Source: Monodelphis domestica (lineage: Eukaryota > Chordata > Mammalia > Didelphimorphia > Didelphidae). From it: a stretch of 64,000 nucleotides of DNA. The translations under genes were made by a program, and so were the position numbers. This document shows, in pieces, positions 47,262 through 58,099 of the stretch; position 1 is the stretch's first letter, and every line of letters begins with the position of its first letter. The DNA lies in NCBI RefSeq assembly GCF_027887165.1, contig NC_077233.1, positions 226,262,872-226,326,871 on the forward strand, read 5' to 3'. The notes beneath the pieces were generated by a model. The model searched no databases, was not told where the DNA came from, and saw only the letters and a list, made by a program, of their open reading frames with translations.

Positions 47262-47535
47262 TTTCTTGTATTGTTCCCCATACTTGGAATGCTCTATCTC
47301 CCCATTTCCTCCTCCTGGCTTCCTTTAAGTCTCAATTAAAATCCCATTCCTCTTAAATCTAGTGCCTTCCTTCTCATTATTTCCTATTTATCCAGTTGTT
47401 GGCTCATGTTTTTTGCTTATTGTTTCCCTCCATTAGATTATAAGCTTCTTGAAGGCATAAATTGTCTTTTGAATCTTTTTTATATCCCCAGTGCTTAGCA
47501 AAGTGCCTGGCAACTGGTTCATGACTGATTGTTGA
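47262..47535 (+). mobile_element. L2 LINE 3' end, next to the TRRAP 3' end
   Basis: Contains CCATACTTGGAATGCTCTA, CTGGCTTCCTTTAAGTCTC, TAGATTATAAGCTTCTTGAAG and ATCCCCAGTGCTTAGCAAAGT, the ordered landmarks of the L2 3' region. It ends about 60 bases before the TRRAP polyadenylation signal, on the opposite strand. Confidence 0.9.
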
Positions 47536-47579
47536 TGGGTTTTACGAAACTAACAGATTTAAACATTTACCATATTACA

Positions 47580-48583
47580 CAAGTCATTTTACAAAATATT
47601 TATTCTGAAAAAAATCACTCTGTACAAATTTAGATAGAACATTCTCAACGCTGCAGATTTATAAAAATGCTAATGCAACATAAAGACTCAAGTAAACTTA
47701 AAACTTGTGTTTTTAAGTTAAAAGGAAAAATTGCTTTTTAGAAGCAATGTAACAAGAGAAGTCTAGAAGTGTCTTAAAAGCCACCCAAAACAACCAGGAG
47801 GTTCATTTAAGAACTCTTAGCATCCTGCTTTCTTATCAGTTACATTCAAATACATAATGTCTCAAGGGATGGCATTTTCCCTATAGTATTATAAAGCCCC
47901 ATTTATACATAATGTCAAACACTAAGCTAGATTTCCAAAACTGGTTATGCTTTTACTGTACATAAACTTGTGCTTGGAAAAGTCAGCACACTTTGTTCAT
48001 AATTTTCTGGTTCTTTAACAAAAGAGGGAATTCTATACACTTGTTACAAACATCTGTACAAACCAATATAGTTCCTGTAAGGTGGTGAGGGTGGTTCTGA
48101 AAGGGTTAATATTTGACAGTACTGAATTAACTGCCCAAACTGTACATTCTACAAAGGAAGGAAAACAATTCCACGGAAATCCAAACGTGGAGAATTCTGT
48201 TTCTTAAAAGGTATTAAAACTTTACAGTAGATTTAAGATCTGCCATTCCTAATCATCTAGCCATTATTGGGAGCAAAATCTCTAAAACTAAATTTCATCT
48301 AAGTATAACTTGAGGGCCCTTCCCTTCCCAACTTTTAGAGAAAAATTTAAAAGCCATCTCTGCATAATAAATCACTTCTTTTGTACATGACTGTTTTAAG
48401 AAATGAATCAAAACCCAGTAAATCATGGGACTTCTGTAAACATGATTTGAAATAAACCCGGGAAAGAAATTAAAAAGTCAGTGACAGGCAAGTCAGAGTC
48501 TAAAAAGACTCCTTCACATTTTTCCTCCTAACACAATGCATGGCTCATAGTGCAAGCAGCAGAACAGCTGCTGACATTTCCAA
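47580..48583 (-). other. TRRAP: TRRAP 3' untranslated region
   Basis: About 1 kb after the stop codon, without recognised repeats, in contrast to the surrounding DNA. This fits purifying pressure on a 3' UTR. The downstream boundary is set by the only AATAAA on this strand in the stretch. The exact cleavage point is inferred. Confidence 0.75.
47599..47604 (-). terminator. TRRAP: TRRAP polyadenylation signal AATAAA
   Basis: Canonical hexamer (TTTATT on the plus strand), about 980 bases after the stop codon. Cleavage would be expected 10-30 bases further, near 47570-47590. Confidence 0.75.
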
Positions 48584-48868
48584 TTATAGCCAGGGATGCC
48601 AGGCAGGATCCATGCGGCACAGATTATCCAGACTATTTGCAGCTGCTACAAGGGTGTTGACTTTGCTCTCCCCTCCTTCAAACTGAGCAAGATTATGGAG
48701 TCGGGTCATGATAGCAGTCACAGCTTTCTGAACCAGTGAAACCAGCTGCTGGCTGTCCATGTTCTCAGGCTGCCCAGCTGCTGAGAGTGGAGAGGAGGTA
48801 TCCTCTTGAGTTTTTTTGTGCCAAGCAATAATTTCATCCCGAAGTACCGTTTTCAGAATGCCATCAAC
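48584..48868 (-). CDS. TRRAP: TRRAP last coding exon (FATC end)
   Basis: Codes the final 94 residues and a TAA stop, from VDGILKTVLRDEI to RMDPAWHPWL. The acceptor reads CTTTACTGTAG before GTTGATGGC, phase 0. TRRAP is the large scaffold of SAGA and TIP60/NuA4 that bridges activators to histone acetyltransferases in the nucleus. This exon holds the end of the PI3K-like domain and the FATC domain, whose aromatic ending (W-HPWL) is characteristic of the family. The reading frame is intact, and recalled vertebrate TRRAP appears almost identical here. The preceding intron (48869-52530) carries a SINE, L2 and MIR. Confidence 0.98.
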   Translation of the reverse strand, partial: VDGILKTVLRDEIIAWHKKTQEDTSSPLSAAGQPENMDSQQLVSLVQKAVTAIMTRLHNLAQFEGGESKVNTLVAAANSLDNLCRMDPAWHPWL

Positions 48869-49154
48869 CTACAGTAAAGAAAGAGAAGTTTAAAAACTTT
48901 TAAAAGTTTTTAACTGAAAGAAGCATCAAAGGACAGTGACTTTCTAACTCAATCATGCCCAGGTGCTAATTGACATTTTGAGCCATTTTTCTGATCTCAG
49001 TATCTTAGTGTTGGGTGACACAAGAGCCTACCACTTACTGACAACCATAATAATCCTTACTGGAAATAGGCTATTTCCTTTTCTAAATGCAGTTATTTGA
49101 AATCTATAAAAACCTTTCCTCAACAATATGGCAGAAGACATGGATTCCAGGAGT

Positions 49155-49325
49155 CTCTAGGTAGGTAGCAGTGGATAGAAAGCCAGGTCTGGAGGCAGGA
49201 GGACCTGGGTCCAAATCTGACTTTAGACGCATCTAGCTATGTGATGCTGGGTAAGTCATTTAATCCTGTTGGCCTAGCTTTTACTGTTTTTTTAATCTCA
49301 GAATTCATATTAAGACAGTTTCTTT
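49155..49325 (+). mobile_element. tRNA-derived SINE in TRRAP intron
   Basis: GTAGGTAGCAGTGGATAGAA head, GGAGGACCTGGGTCCAAATC, CTATGTGATGCTGGGTAAG core and AATTCATATTAAGACAG end. Antisense to TRRAP. Confidence 0.8.
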
Positions 49326-49879
49326 TTAAAAAGGAAGAAGACAGGGTTTCTGATCCTACTGCTGTTTCTTAGCTGCTTTTGAGAGACCTCCAAGAAGTTC
49401 TTTAGTAATATTTTCTTATGCTTTGTGAACTTCTAAGTGCCATAGAAGCACAAGCTATTATTATCTTGTTTAAAGGGTTTTCTAGCTAATCCTACAATAG
49501 TGAGTTGTAGCATTTTCAGAAGAAGCAAAAGCACCAGCACAAATACATATACCTCCACATGTTATTTATATAGCCAAGTAATTTCACATATTACCAGTAC
49601 AGAGAGCTGTCTCACCAGAATTGCAGGACTATGTTTACAGAAGATTAAATAAATGTCCCTTAGTTCTCATCCTACCTAATTGATCATTTCTTCTCAGATT
49701 CCTTTGTAATTTCTTCCTGTGGGTCATGCCCACTAACTGCTAGTATCTCCCAAGGTTCTGTCTGGGCCTTCATTACTTTACATTTTAGATTAACTGACTT
49801 GATCTGTTTGGCTCCTGATTAGCATATCCATGTAACCTAGATTCCCAGTTCTCATTTCTTTTGTGACATACTATCTTTT

Positions 49880-50470
49880 CAATATCTCAAATTGAATGTC
49901 CCCTAGTTATCAAAGCTTGACTTGTACAAAATAGAATTCATCTCTCCCCTCCAACTCTCTTTTATTGTCAAGGACAGCAGCATTTTCCCAATCACCACAG
50001 CATGCAAACAGAAGACTCTGCAATCTCATTCATCTCACCATCCAACACCTATCCCAAATTGTCAGTTCTACTATCATGCTTCTATTATATGTGCCCTTCC
50101 CCACTTTTCTTCATTCATACGAGCCATCTCTCTAGTTCAGGCCTTCATCAATCTTACCTGTACAACCACAATAGACTTCTAAATGGTATCTGAGTCTCAA
50201 GTCAGCTCCCAAGGTAATTTTGTTAAAGAATTGGTCTTTCCTTCTCTACAATGAACTTTAGAGGCTGACTTCCTATTACTCCTTGGATCAAATACAAACT
50301 CTCTAGTCTAGCATTTAAAACCTCTCATAACTTGGCTCCTCCCTAATTCTCCTGTCTTCACTTTGCTTCCCTCCACATATACACTCTATTATCCTGCTAT
50401 TTGGGTTGTCTCTTCTCCATTCCTTGAATGCTTTTCAGTGCACATCTCTGCCCTTTAGTCTTCTTCTGTG
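49880..50470 (+). mobile_element. L2 LINE 3' region in TRRAP intron
   Basis: A sense L2-type ORF2 end and 3' region. It has ATTGAATGTCCCCTAG and CAGCATTTTCCCAATCACC, then ATCATGCTTC, GCCTTCATCAATCTTACCTG, TTGGATCAAATACAAACTCTC and ATTTAAAACCTCTCATAACTT, in the order seen in reverse in the 59511-60290 copy. Truncated before its terminus by a TC repeat. Confidence 0.7.
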
Positions 50471-50481
50471 ATATAGAGAGA

Positions 50482-50484
<3 letters not shown>

Positions 50485-50541
<57 letters not shown>
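50485..50541. repeat. TC dinucleotide microsatellite
   Basis: About 28 uninterrupted TC units in the last TRRAP intron. Confidence 0.97.
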
Positions 50542-50544
<3 letters not shown>

Positions 50545-51470
50545 ATTCGTTGTATTTCTAGCACTCAGTAGTAGATAGTAAGCACTTAAATGGTTATTAC
50601 TAGCATTTCCAAAGTTTGTATCAAAATGACTTATTTCAGATAGGAAATTAATGCTTGCTACAAAGAAAATACATTTATTAATAGCAGACATATCATGTAG
50701 AATGTATTAGGCTGCTTTGGTGTGATTGAAGTTTACTAATTACATAATGTCACCACTAACCATTTAGAAAAGACCCAAAACCATCTAAACTAAACAAACA
50801 GGATCTATTCAAATTAATATATGGCATTTCTCCTCCATAAATTGGCAGAATCTAAACTTTTAAAGAAAATTTTGAGTTAAATGTAGCCTTTTAAAGACTA
50901 CTCAGAAATGAAAACATAGAAGTTTCAATGTCTACTAAGTCTAAAGAAAATGTTGTATGTCAGTCTTTAAGCCTGCTAATCAACTGACATTTAGGTCAAT
51001 AAGCAATGTCCAATACTAAAGAAATTTAACATTCTTCCTAGTTAACCCTAATCTTATCTTCTTCTGCCTATTCTTCTATTATCCCCTTAAATCTATTCTT
51101 TTCAAAGTTATTTTCACTAACTCTCTTCCATTTCTAAAAACTCTATTGCCTCCCTCCTAATATAGTTTATCATCCTTGTGGACCCTCTAGTTTCTCAACC
51201 TTTTCCTATTGGATTTCATGAGTTCATCAGACTGCTTTGAGCTTTATATATATATATAAAAATAATTTAAATTATGGTCTCAGTAACATTTAAGAAGCAT
51301 TCACCACCTTCATCTTTCCTGCTATTCTCACTCAAAAATTGACAAACTTTACCCTCTACTACCCACATTACCTCTCACCTGGGAGCTGCCTGGTAATCCT
51401 TTCACCTGGCAATAGATAGACTCCTCTCATCATCCTCTCTATAGGAGCTGTTACAAACCATCTCAAATGA
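50542..51470. other. TRRAP intron, unclassified
   Basis: AT-rich intronic DNA. A short TA run lies at about 51247-51261. No further feature is supported. Confidence 0.5.
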
Positions 51471-51477
51471 TCTAGAT

Positions 51478-51655
51478 TTAGAGAGAGGAGAGGAGCCCTC
51501 AGAGGCCATTTAATTCAAAACTTTTCCTTTTACAGAAGAGGAAACTGAAGCCCAAGGAATTTAAGTGACTTACTCAGGTAATAAGAGTCAGAGGCAAGAT
51601 TTGAACCTAGATTCTGACTCCCATATAGAACCAGAACTCCTTCTAATCTACCATT
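51478..51655 (+). mobile_element. MIR SINE in TRRAP intron
   Basis: CAGAGGCCATTTAATTCAAAA, TTTTACAGAAGAGGAAACTG, AAGTGACTTACTCAGG and GATTTGAACCTAGATTCTGAC give the MIR landmarks in order. Confidence 0.9.
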
Positions 51656-52530
51656 ATCTCTTCTAGCTTTTGCTCTCTCATTCCATCTTCATCCTTACAT
51701 CTACCTCAACCTTTCTCAATCTCTGTAGATGACACTGAAATCCACTTTACTGAGATGAAAACTTCTAATGAAAACTCTTCTATACAAGTCCCCTACATTT
51801 CAAAATTTTTGTTTTTGCCCATTCTCTCCTTCTGACTTAGAGAAATAAATGCCCCTCTTCCTTTCAATGGCTTCTTCTTCCATGTGTCTCCTCCTTTGAA
51901 TTTCCTGAATATTTGCTGAAATGATGTCATTAATCAACTCCTAATTTTCGTCTTGGAAATAAAAAATTATAAGAAACAATCTTTCTGAATGTTGAGCCTG
52001 CCAAAAAATTTATTTTTAACCTTTGTTTTTTCTTGTTTCCTCAGAACACAGGGAAATATTTGTACACCCTGCCTGTAGCATCGCTAAGTTAATTAGATGT
52101 TTATTACAAAGTTCCAGCTGTAAGGTCTTGCTTCATCATTGCTGTGTCCATTTCCTTTTTATATCTGAAACATTTTTAAAATAGTGAATGGAGCATAATT
52201 GGATAATCAACATAAAAAGGATAGCTGAAGGATAAATTACCCATGCAACCCAGTGTAGCATTTTTTAGGATTCTATTTTTAAAATATTTTCCTCCATGTC
52301 TTAACATTCTTGGATTAAGTAAATTCTGAAAATTTCCCTTTTCTATATAAAAAAATTTCCACTGAATAATAAAAGCTAACTTAAAAAAACTTAAATCTTT
52401 TATTTTATTTTCTTGAAATGCTGGCTTCCAAGGGGCAGGACATACATTTCAAATGTTTTCTTTACATAGCACCACTTTAACAAGATCATTTAATGAATAT
52501 AATGTATAAAAATATTACAATGTTATTTAC

Positions 52531-52725
52531 CTTAAAGTTTGGCTGTGCAAAACAACGGGCAACAGCAATCATGGAAGCAGTTAATGGACCAGAGACTCCA
52601 ATTGTGGTCAAGAATTCTGAAATATTAGGTGTGAGGCGGAATGGAACAGGACGATTGGCATCCAGGTCTCCAGTAGCGTCATTAATGTCAAATCGAAAAT
52701 AGGCAACATTAAGTTTGCCAGTGTC
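52531..52725 (-). CDS. TRRAP: TRRAP coding exon (pseudokinase C-lobe)
   Basis: Codes 65 residues, DTGKLNVAYFRFD to CFAQPNFK, phase 0 at both ends, with acceptor TTTAG and donor GTAAAT. In active PI3K-like kinases this position holds the metal-binding HIDFG motif. Here the segment reads AYFRFDINDATGDLDANRPV, consistent with TRRAP being a catalytically dead member. The frame is intact. Confidence 0.97.
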
Positions 52726-52821
52726 CTAAATTTCAGGAGAGCATTTTTTTAGAAAGTGTCTTAGAAGAATCATTCATTAAATATTGTCAGTATAGGTTAA
52801 GTTTCATTTGCATCAAATTAC

Positions 52822-53025
52822 CTGTGCAATCTGTAACATCTCTGGATTGAGTCTATTTAAATGAAATACAAATTCTGCAAAACCAATTAGTGCAAGCTGG
52901 ATTGTGAACATCTTTCGGAAGGTCCAATAATCAGTGGCATTGGGGAATGTGTGCAAAGCCCACTCTCGTAACATACTGCGAGGTACCATATTGCTTTGAA
53001 CTTCCTTGAGAATATCACGAAGGAC
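52822..53025 (-). CDS. TRRAP: TRRAP coding exon (pseudokinase)
   Basis: Codes 68 residues, VLRDILKEVQSNMVP to PEMLQIAQ, phase 0 at both ends, acceptor ATTTAG and donor GTAATT. The catalytic-loop position of PI3K-like kinases falls in HLNRLNPEMLQ and lacks the GDRHxxN pattern. The intron to the next exon is only 96 bases (52726-52821), far smaller than its neighbours. Confidence 0.97.
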
Positions 53026-54115
53026 CTAAATGAAAGGAAATGATATTAAATCCATGCTATTTTTGATCAATTTATAAATAATAGTCTAAAACTTATGCAC
53101 TAATAAAACTTTTTTTCTTCTTTTTAAACTTAAACGGTGATCATCCTCTGGAAGAGTTGCATAAGAATCTTTTAGAAATTATATTTTCATAGTTCAAGAT
53201 CCTCTGTTATCTGTATAATATATTGTCTCAAAGTAGACCATGCACACTCTAGGAACCTGGAGATCACAGAAACAGACATTATTGTCAGACTATTGTCAGA
53301 TTATTGTCCTCTGAGAAAAGATGGAAGTTGTTAATGGCCTTTTTAGCCTTGGGGATGGCTAAAACCACAGAGTATTCTTGATCTAATTCTCTAAAAGATT
53401 ACTTAAATATTTATACTTTCTCCAAGGAAATCCTGATATTGTAGCTCTCTATTTGCTAACATAAGTGCCAGTGATTTCCATGAACAAATGGGTATAAATT
53501 CTAAATAATGAATATGAATACTGATACATAATCATCCAATTTCTTTCTCTATAGGCATCAGAAGAATTTAAGTGCTTTAGTGAAAATAATAATTGTAGGA
53601 TGTGTGATATACTTCTTCCAAGGTAACTGAGAAAACATTTGAAAGCTTCTATGATACTCAGTTACTGCAATATATATGAAACCAATTAGCTGGAAATAAG
53701 AACAAAGTCAGAATTTCTCTTTGTAGGAAAAGCTGCATCGCAATGACACTACTTCAATTAAAAGACTAAAGTTTCATAACCTGAAGAATCTCTTGAGAAA
53801 AATAGAAGCAGATGTTATAAAACACTTCACACTGTATTTTATACTAGAAAAATCTCAGTTCTCCCACAAATCCAGAAGATAAAGTATAATAAGATGCTGA
53901 TAGAATGTATCAAATGCTGCTTTCTATCTTCATTTGATCAGAAAAACATGACTAGATAACTGGTAAATTCAAGTCCAGGACTATCAATGACCAGAATGTA
54001 GCTTCCATGGAATTATTCTGATGAAATAAATTTGACAATTGAGATAATTTCCTCCTGGACTCATTTCAGATCCTAAAAGCTCAGGATCAAATAGGGTCAT
54101 GTATATAGTTTATAG
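53026..54115. other. TRRAP intron, no feature
   Basis: Intronic AT-rich DNA; no repeat family recognised. Confidence 0.5.
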
Positions 54116-54419
54116 CAGTGATGGTGAACCTTTGGCATGGGTGCCAAAGATGGCACACAGAGCACTCTCTGTGGGCATGCAGTCACTCCCCATCCCCTAC
54201 CCCACAGAGTTACTAGAAAGGCAGAGTGACTTGGGCAGAGTTGCTCTCCTTCCCCTCTCCACATAACCTGCCCCTCTGCCCAGCAACCAAATCTGAGCAC
54301 TTCTTCCCCTGTGTGAGGTAAGGGGGGGAGACACACCCAGAATTCAGTGGGGGACAGGCACGGCACTGGGGGGAGGAGGGGGGGCTCACACTCCATCTCT
54401 AAAAGGTTCTCTATCACTG
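54116..54419. mobile_element. hAT-like nonautonomous DNA transposon, copy 2, with TSDs
   Basis: A 304-base element. The left end reads CAGTGATGGTGAACCTTTGG and the right end AAAAGGTTCTCTATCACTG, forming imperfect inverted repeats. Eight-base flanks GTTTATAG (54108-54115) and GTTTACAG (54420-54427) differ at one base, as expected of a hAT target duplication. The interior is C/G-rich with no transposase. A minus-strand open frame across it (54097-54450) is a by-product of this composition. Confidence 0.85.
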
Positions 54420-54610
54420 GTTTACAGCAATACCATCTGAATGAAGACATTTGGCAATCATGAATAATGTCAGGTCTTACTTTGTAACCCTGTAAAAAAA
54501 TTTTTTTAATTCCTTCTCTTCTGTCTTAGAATTGATACTAAGTATTTATTCTAAGGCGGCTAAGCAACAGGGGTTAAGTAACTTGCCCAGGGTTACACAG
54601 CTAAGAAGTG

Positions 54611-54640
54611 TGTGTGTGTGGGGGGGGGGGGGGGGGGGGG
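54611..54640. repeat. (TG)5 followed by 21 consecutive G
   Basis: Uninterrupted G run at 54620-54640 on the plus strand, C-rich on the TRRAP transcript strand. It lies at the boundary of the nested SINE. The run length could be affected by sequencing or assembly. Confidence 0.9.
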
Positions 54641-54856
54641 CCATCTGGGTGGCTCAGCGGATTGAGAGCCAGGCCTAGAGATGGGAGGTCCTAGGTTCAA
54701 ATCTGGCCTCAGACACTTCCCAGCTGTGTAACCCTGGGCAAGTCACTTGATCCCCATTGCCTGGCCCTTACCACTCTTCTGCCTTGGAGCCAATACACAG
54801 TATTGATTCCAAGACAGTAGGTAAGGGTTTTAAAAAAAATTAAATTAAAAAAAAAA
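54641..54856 (+). mobile_element. tRNA-derived SINE nested in another SINE
   Basis: A well-preserved copy: CATCTGGGTGGCTCAGCGGAT head, GGTTCAAATCTGG B box, GGGCAAGTCACTTGATCCCC core, GTAGGTAAGGGTTTT tail and A-rich end. Flanks AGAAGTGTGTGTG and AGGAGTGTATGGG suggest a worn duplication. Directly preceded by a 21-base G run. Confidence 0.92.
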
Positions 54857-54940
54857 AGGAGTGTATGGGAATATTTGGACCCAGGACCTCTCATCTCTAG
54901 GCCTGGCTCTCTATCCAACTGAGCCACCCAGCTGACCTAT

Positions 54941-56674
54941 AAGAATCTTTTTTTTTTTTTGCCTATTGATCTATAAAATGTAAAGAATTAGTAATAAAGG
55001 AAATATTACTTCCTAATTCAAAGATTTGTGGCATAGTTTCCAACTAATGATCTAGGACCACAGCAATTAAAGAGAACATACTGAAAACAACAAATACCCT
55101 TTACTACCAACAGAACTCTTAAATGCTTAGAAGAATGAATTAACAGACATAAAACACTGGTAAAAACTAAGCAGGCTTGCATGACAATACATGTAAAACC
55201 CAGATCGAATTGTTTGCCAGTTCTAGGAAGGGAGAGAGGGAGACAACTCTGGTTATACAACTTTAGAAAACTTATGTAGAAATTTGTTATTATATGTAAT
55301 TGGTAAAAATAAAAGATATTTGTAATAAAAAAAATAAAATCAAGTTATTGATCACTGCAAGAAATAAAATAGCTTGGGGAAAAAAAACCCAAAATTAAGC
55401 AGGCTATCAGCATTAAACTCACCCCCTCCCCATCATCCTTAACTAAGGAAAACATTAATAATTCATGTCTCATGCTAAAATAGTTTACCATTTAAATAGG
55501 CTAACAAAATGTGTGGTGCTTAACTGTAAGTGTTTGTTCAAGAAGTTCCTAGTTTTAACTTTATCAAAGACCAGAATAATCACAAAAAGTGTCAACAACC
55601 CTTTCCTCTGCCGGGCATCTCAAACATGGCCATAGGTCAGAGGAAATGGGTGGATGAGCATTTTGAAAGCAAGCTTCCCAAGATCAAAGTCTTCTCTGTC
55701 ATTCCCATGATGAAATAGTCACCCTCAGAAACATCCAAAGGGGAATGTGGAACATCTCCTTTGGGCTATTAGCAAGAAGAGAAAATACAAATATCCATTT
55801 TCAACAGTTTAAACATCCTTCACAAGTCTGAAAAAGGCATTTGGACCAAATAATCTCATTTTTAGTTTTCTGATCCTTTGGGTACAAGGTTTACTGTACA
55901 GAAAATGCCTTGGCAAGTAGCACTCACTGACTTTTCAAGGATGTTGACACAGTTTTCTGTTAACAATGTAAGACCTCAGCAATTAAAGAGAATAGTGCCC
56001 TGATACAGAAGAGCAAATTAACACAAGCTCTCTAAAGATCACAAGGGACAGTCACTCATACTCTTAAAGGTAGAAGTAGTGTGAATGAGGGAGAGGAAGA
56101 AAGCTAAAGATCAGCAAGGTCCAATTCTGACATATTATTTCTTAAAATTATCAGGACCCACTCAAAAACAGAAAGGCTAGTAGAGCACTGAACATAAGCA
56201 GATAGGAAGCCCTGCTTCTTAGATCTGAGGGGGTGAGGAATCCTACTCACCTTCCATACAGCAAACAAAGAGGAGGACATCCTCAAAGGCTTTCCGCTTT
56301 AAGACAAGCCTCTACTGGTTGGGAAGGGAGAAGTGTTCTAACACAAAGTGCACAACACCAATGATACCAAATTTCTAAAAACAAATCTGGTTCTTTTAAA
56401 TTTACAGTTTACTTATGTTAGTGTGATTACCATTCAAAAAAAGCCTCACTCAAGTCAGCAGTCTTAAATTCCAACAATTCACAGTCTAATAAACTTAGCC
56501 CAAATTTTAGGGCTTGCCCCTTAATGAATGTCACATTTGTTTAAAGCAGCTATTTTTAATGGTGAAAAAAACAAATGAGAAATCAGTACATTAAATAAGG
56601 CACAGAAAGTGCAGAAGTAGCATGGGGCATCCTTACAAAGTCAGTCTGAATATGATTAATCACAGCATCAGTAC
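54941..56674. other. TRRAP intron, unclassified
   Basis: No confident repeat or gene. Open frames 55018-55260, 55530-55718 and 56104-56286 lack domains. 55610-55720 reads weakly protein-like but is not recognised. Confidence 0.4.
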
Positions 56675-56859
56675 CTGATGACTGGCTTGGGTCCCCCGTG
56701 CTTGCACTGTTGCCAGTCTGTCGTAGTAACGAGAAATGGGGTTGTCATGCTCAATACCCTTCTTGGCACAACGTTGTTTGTATATCTCCACAAGGGAAAG
56801 AGAAGAGGGATTGTCTTCAACAAGACGCATCTGTGGAGAGACTGCCACAACTCGAGGAA
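56675..56859 (-). CDS. TRRAP: TRRAP coding exon (PI3K-like domain)
   Basis: Codes the last two bases of a valine codon plus 61 residues, PRVVAVSPQMRLVED to RGTQASHQ. The acceptor is TGTTTACAG and the donor GTACTG; it enters in phase 1 and leaves in phase 0. The segment is part of the PI3K-like domain between the lobes. The frame is intact, and a shorter in-frame start at 56848 is internal, not a real start. Confidence 0.97.
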
Positions 56860-57027
56860 CTGTAAACAGAAGAGAAAAAATGGGTCACAGTATTAAAACT
56901 CTTAAAGAAAACTTCATTAATAGTCTTTGCCACTCTAATACTTAGAAATGATACCAAAACAGAAAGGTTAGAAAAAAACAAAATAAAAAATTTATAAAAG
57001 TGGGTGTAGGGGGAGGGAGGGCATTGC

Positions 57028-57190
57028 AGCTAGGTAGCACAGAAGATAGAGAGGTAGGCCCAGAGTTCTGAGGCCTCAGACACTTCCTAGCTCTGTGACC
57101 TTGGACAAGTCATTTAATCCCAATTGCCTGGCCCTTGCTGCCCTTCTTTTTTAGAATTGGTACCAAGACAGAAGGTAAGGATAATTAAAG
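57028..57190 (+). mobile_element. tRNA-derived SINE in TRRAP intron
   Basis: GCAGCTAGGTAGCACAGAAGA head, GGCCTCAGACACTTCCTAG, GACAAGTCATTTAATCCC core and AAGACAGAAGGTAAGGAT tail. The B-box area is shortened. Confidence 0.88.
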
Positions 57191-57307
57191 GAAAAAAAAG
57201 AAGAGGGAGGGGGAAAGGAAGGAAGGGCAAGAAAACTTTATTAATATTCAGGTTGTTGCTCTAGTGACTACATGCATACAAAAAGGGACAAATTTTCAAA
57301 TCCTTTC

Positions 57308-57503
57308 CTTTTTTTAAACCCTTAACCTCCCTCTTAGAATCAATACTGTCTATTGGTTGTAAGGCAGAAGAGTAAGGGCTAGACAATAGGGGTTAAGTGA
57401 TTTGCCCAGGGTCACACATCTGGGATGTATCTGAGGCCAGATTTCAACCTACAACCTCCCATCTTCAGGCAATTCTCTATCCACTGAGTTGCCTAGCTAC
57501 CCC
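57308..57503 (-). mobile_element. tRNA-derived SINE in TRRAP intron
   Basis: The plus strand shows TTTTTAAACCCTTAACCTCC, GGTTAAGTGATTTGCCCAGG, and TATCCACTGAGTTGCCTAGCT. Opposite orientation to the SINE at 57028-57190, about 120 bases away. Confidence 0.9.
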
Positions 57504-58089
57504 TTAATTTCAGATTTTTATAGCAAAATTCAAACTATCTGGATGAGGACAATTTTAAAATGTGCTTCAAATTTAGAGATTCTAAGAAGAGTCTTGGAAT
57601 GAAAAATGGTTTCAAGGACAGGATTTTTCCACAGCAATATTATATTAATCTGATTTCTTTTTTTTTTTAACTGACCCCACCATTCCAAAAAGAATAATTT
57701 ATTTTCAGATCATAATTAAGATCAGTTTATAGGAGTACACATTTGAGTATCATCTTACTTATCCTAAAGTACCTTATCCTAAAGAAAGGAAAAACTATTT
57801 TCTGAACATGAAGGACTTTTGTCCTTTTCTTAAAATAAACTGAAAATTCAATGAGTCATAATCACCATATTCACAAAAATGCTGCAAATCCTGATGAAGG
57901 AAAGGCCCCATTATGATAGCAGATTATTGCCATTTATGCTTAGATAATAGCTTTAAATGCAATATAACTGGATACTGTGTTATTTCCTACAATATAAGGC
58001 AATCTAAATTCTATATATGCTTAAGTTCCAGAATAAGCTGAAATTCTTCGGAAGGTGATCTGATTGATTTTCCTGAACTAAGTACATTC
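57504..58089. other. TRRAP intron, no feature
   Basis: AT-rich; no repeat or gene recognised. Confidence 0.45.
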
Positions 58090-58099
58090 TTGGTCCTCT

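Larger units (their letters stand above)
54485..54940 (-). mobile_element. tRNA-derived SINE, split by a second SINE
   Basis: The 3' half is at 54485-54610 (tail, CTTCTGTCTTAGAATTGATAC, GGTTAAGTAACTTGCCC). The head half is at 54857-54940 (GGACCCAGGACCTCTCATC, CCAACTGAGCCACCCAGCTG). The plus-strand SINE at 54641-54856 lies between. Confidence 0.9.

Noticed and set aside
50455-50691. Open frame with RERERE run
   Set aside because: Also a microsatellite translation within a TRRAP intron.
54097-54450. 117-codon minus-strand open frame, cysteine- and proline-rich
   Set aside because: It lies over the G/C-rich hAT-type element; the open frame follows from base composition.
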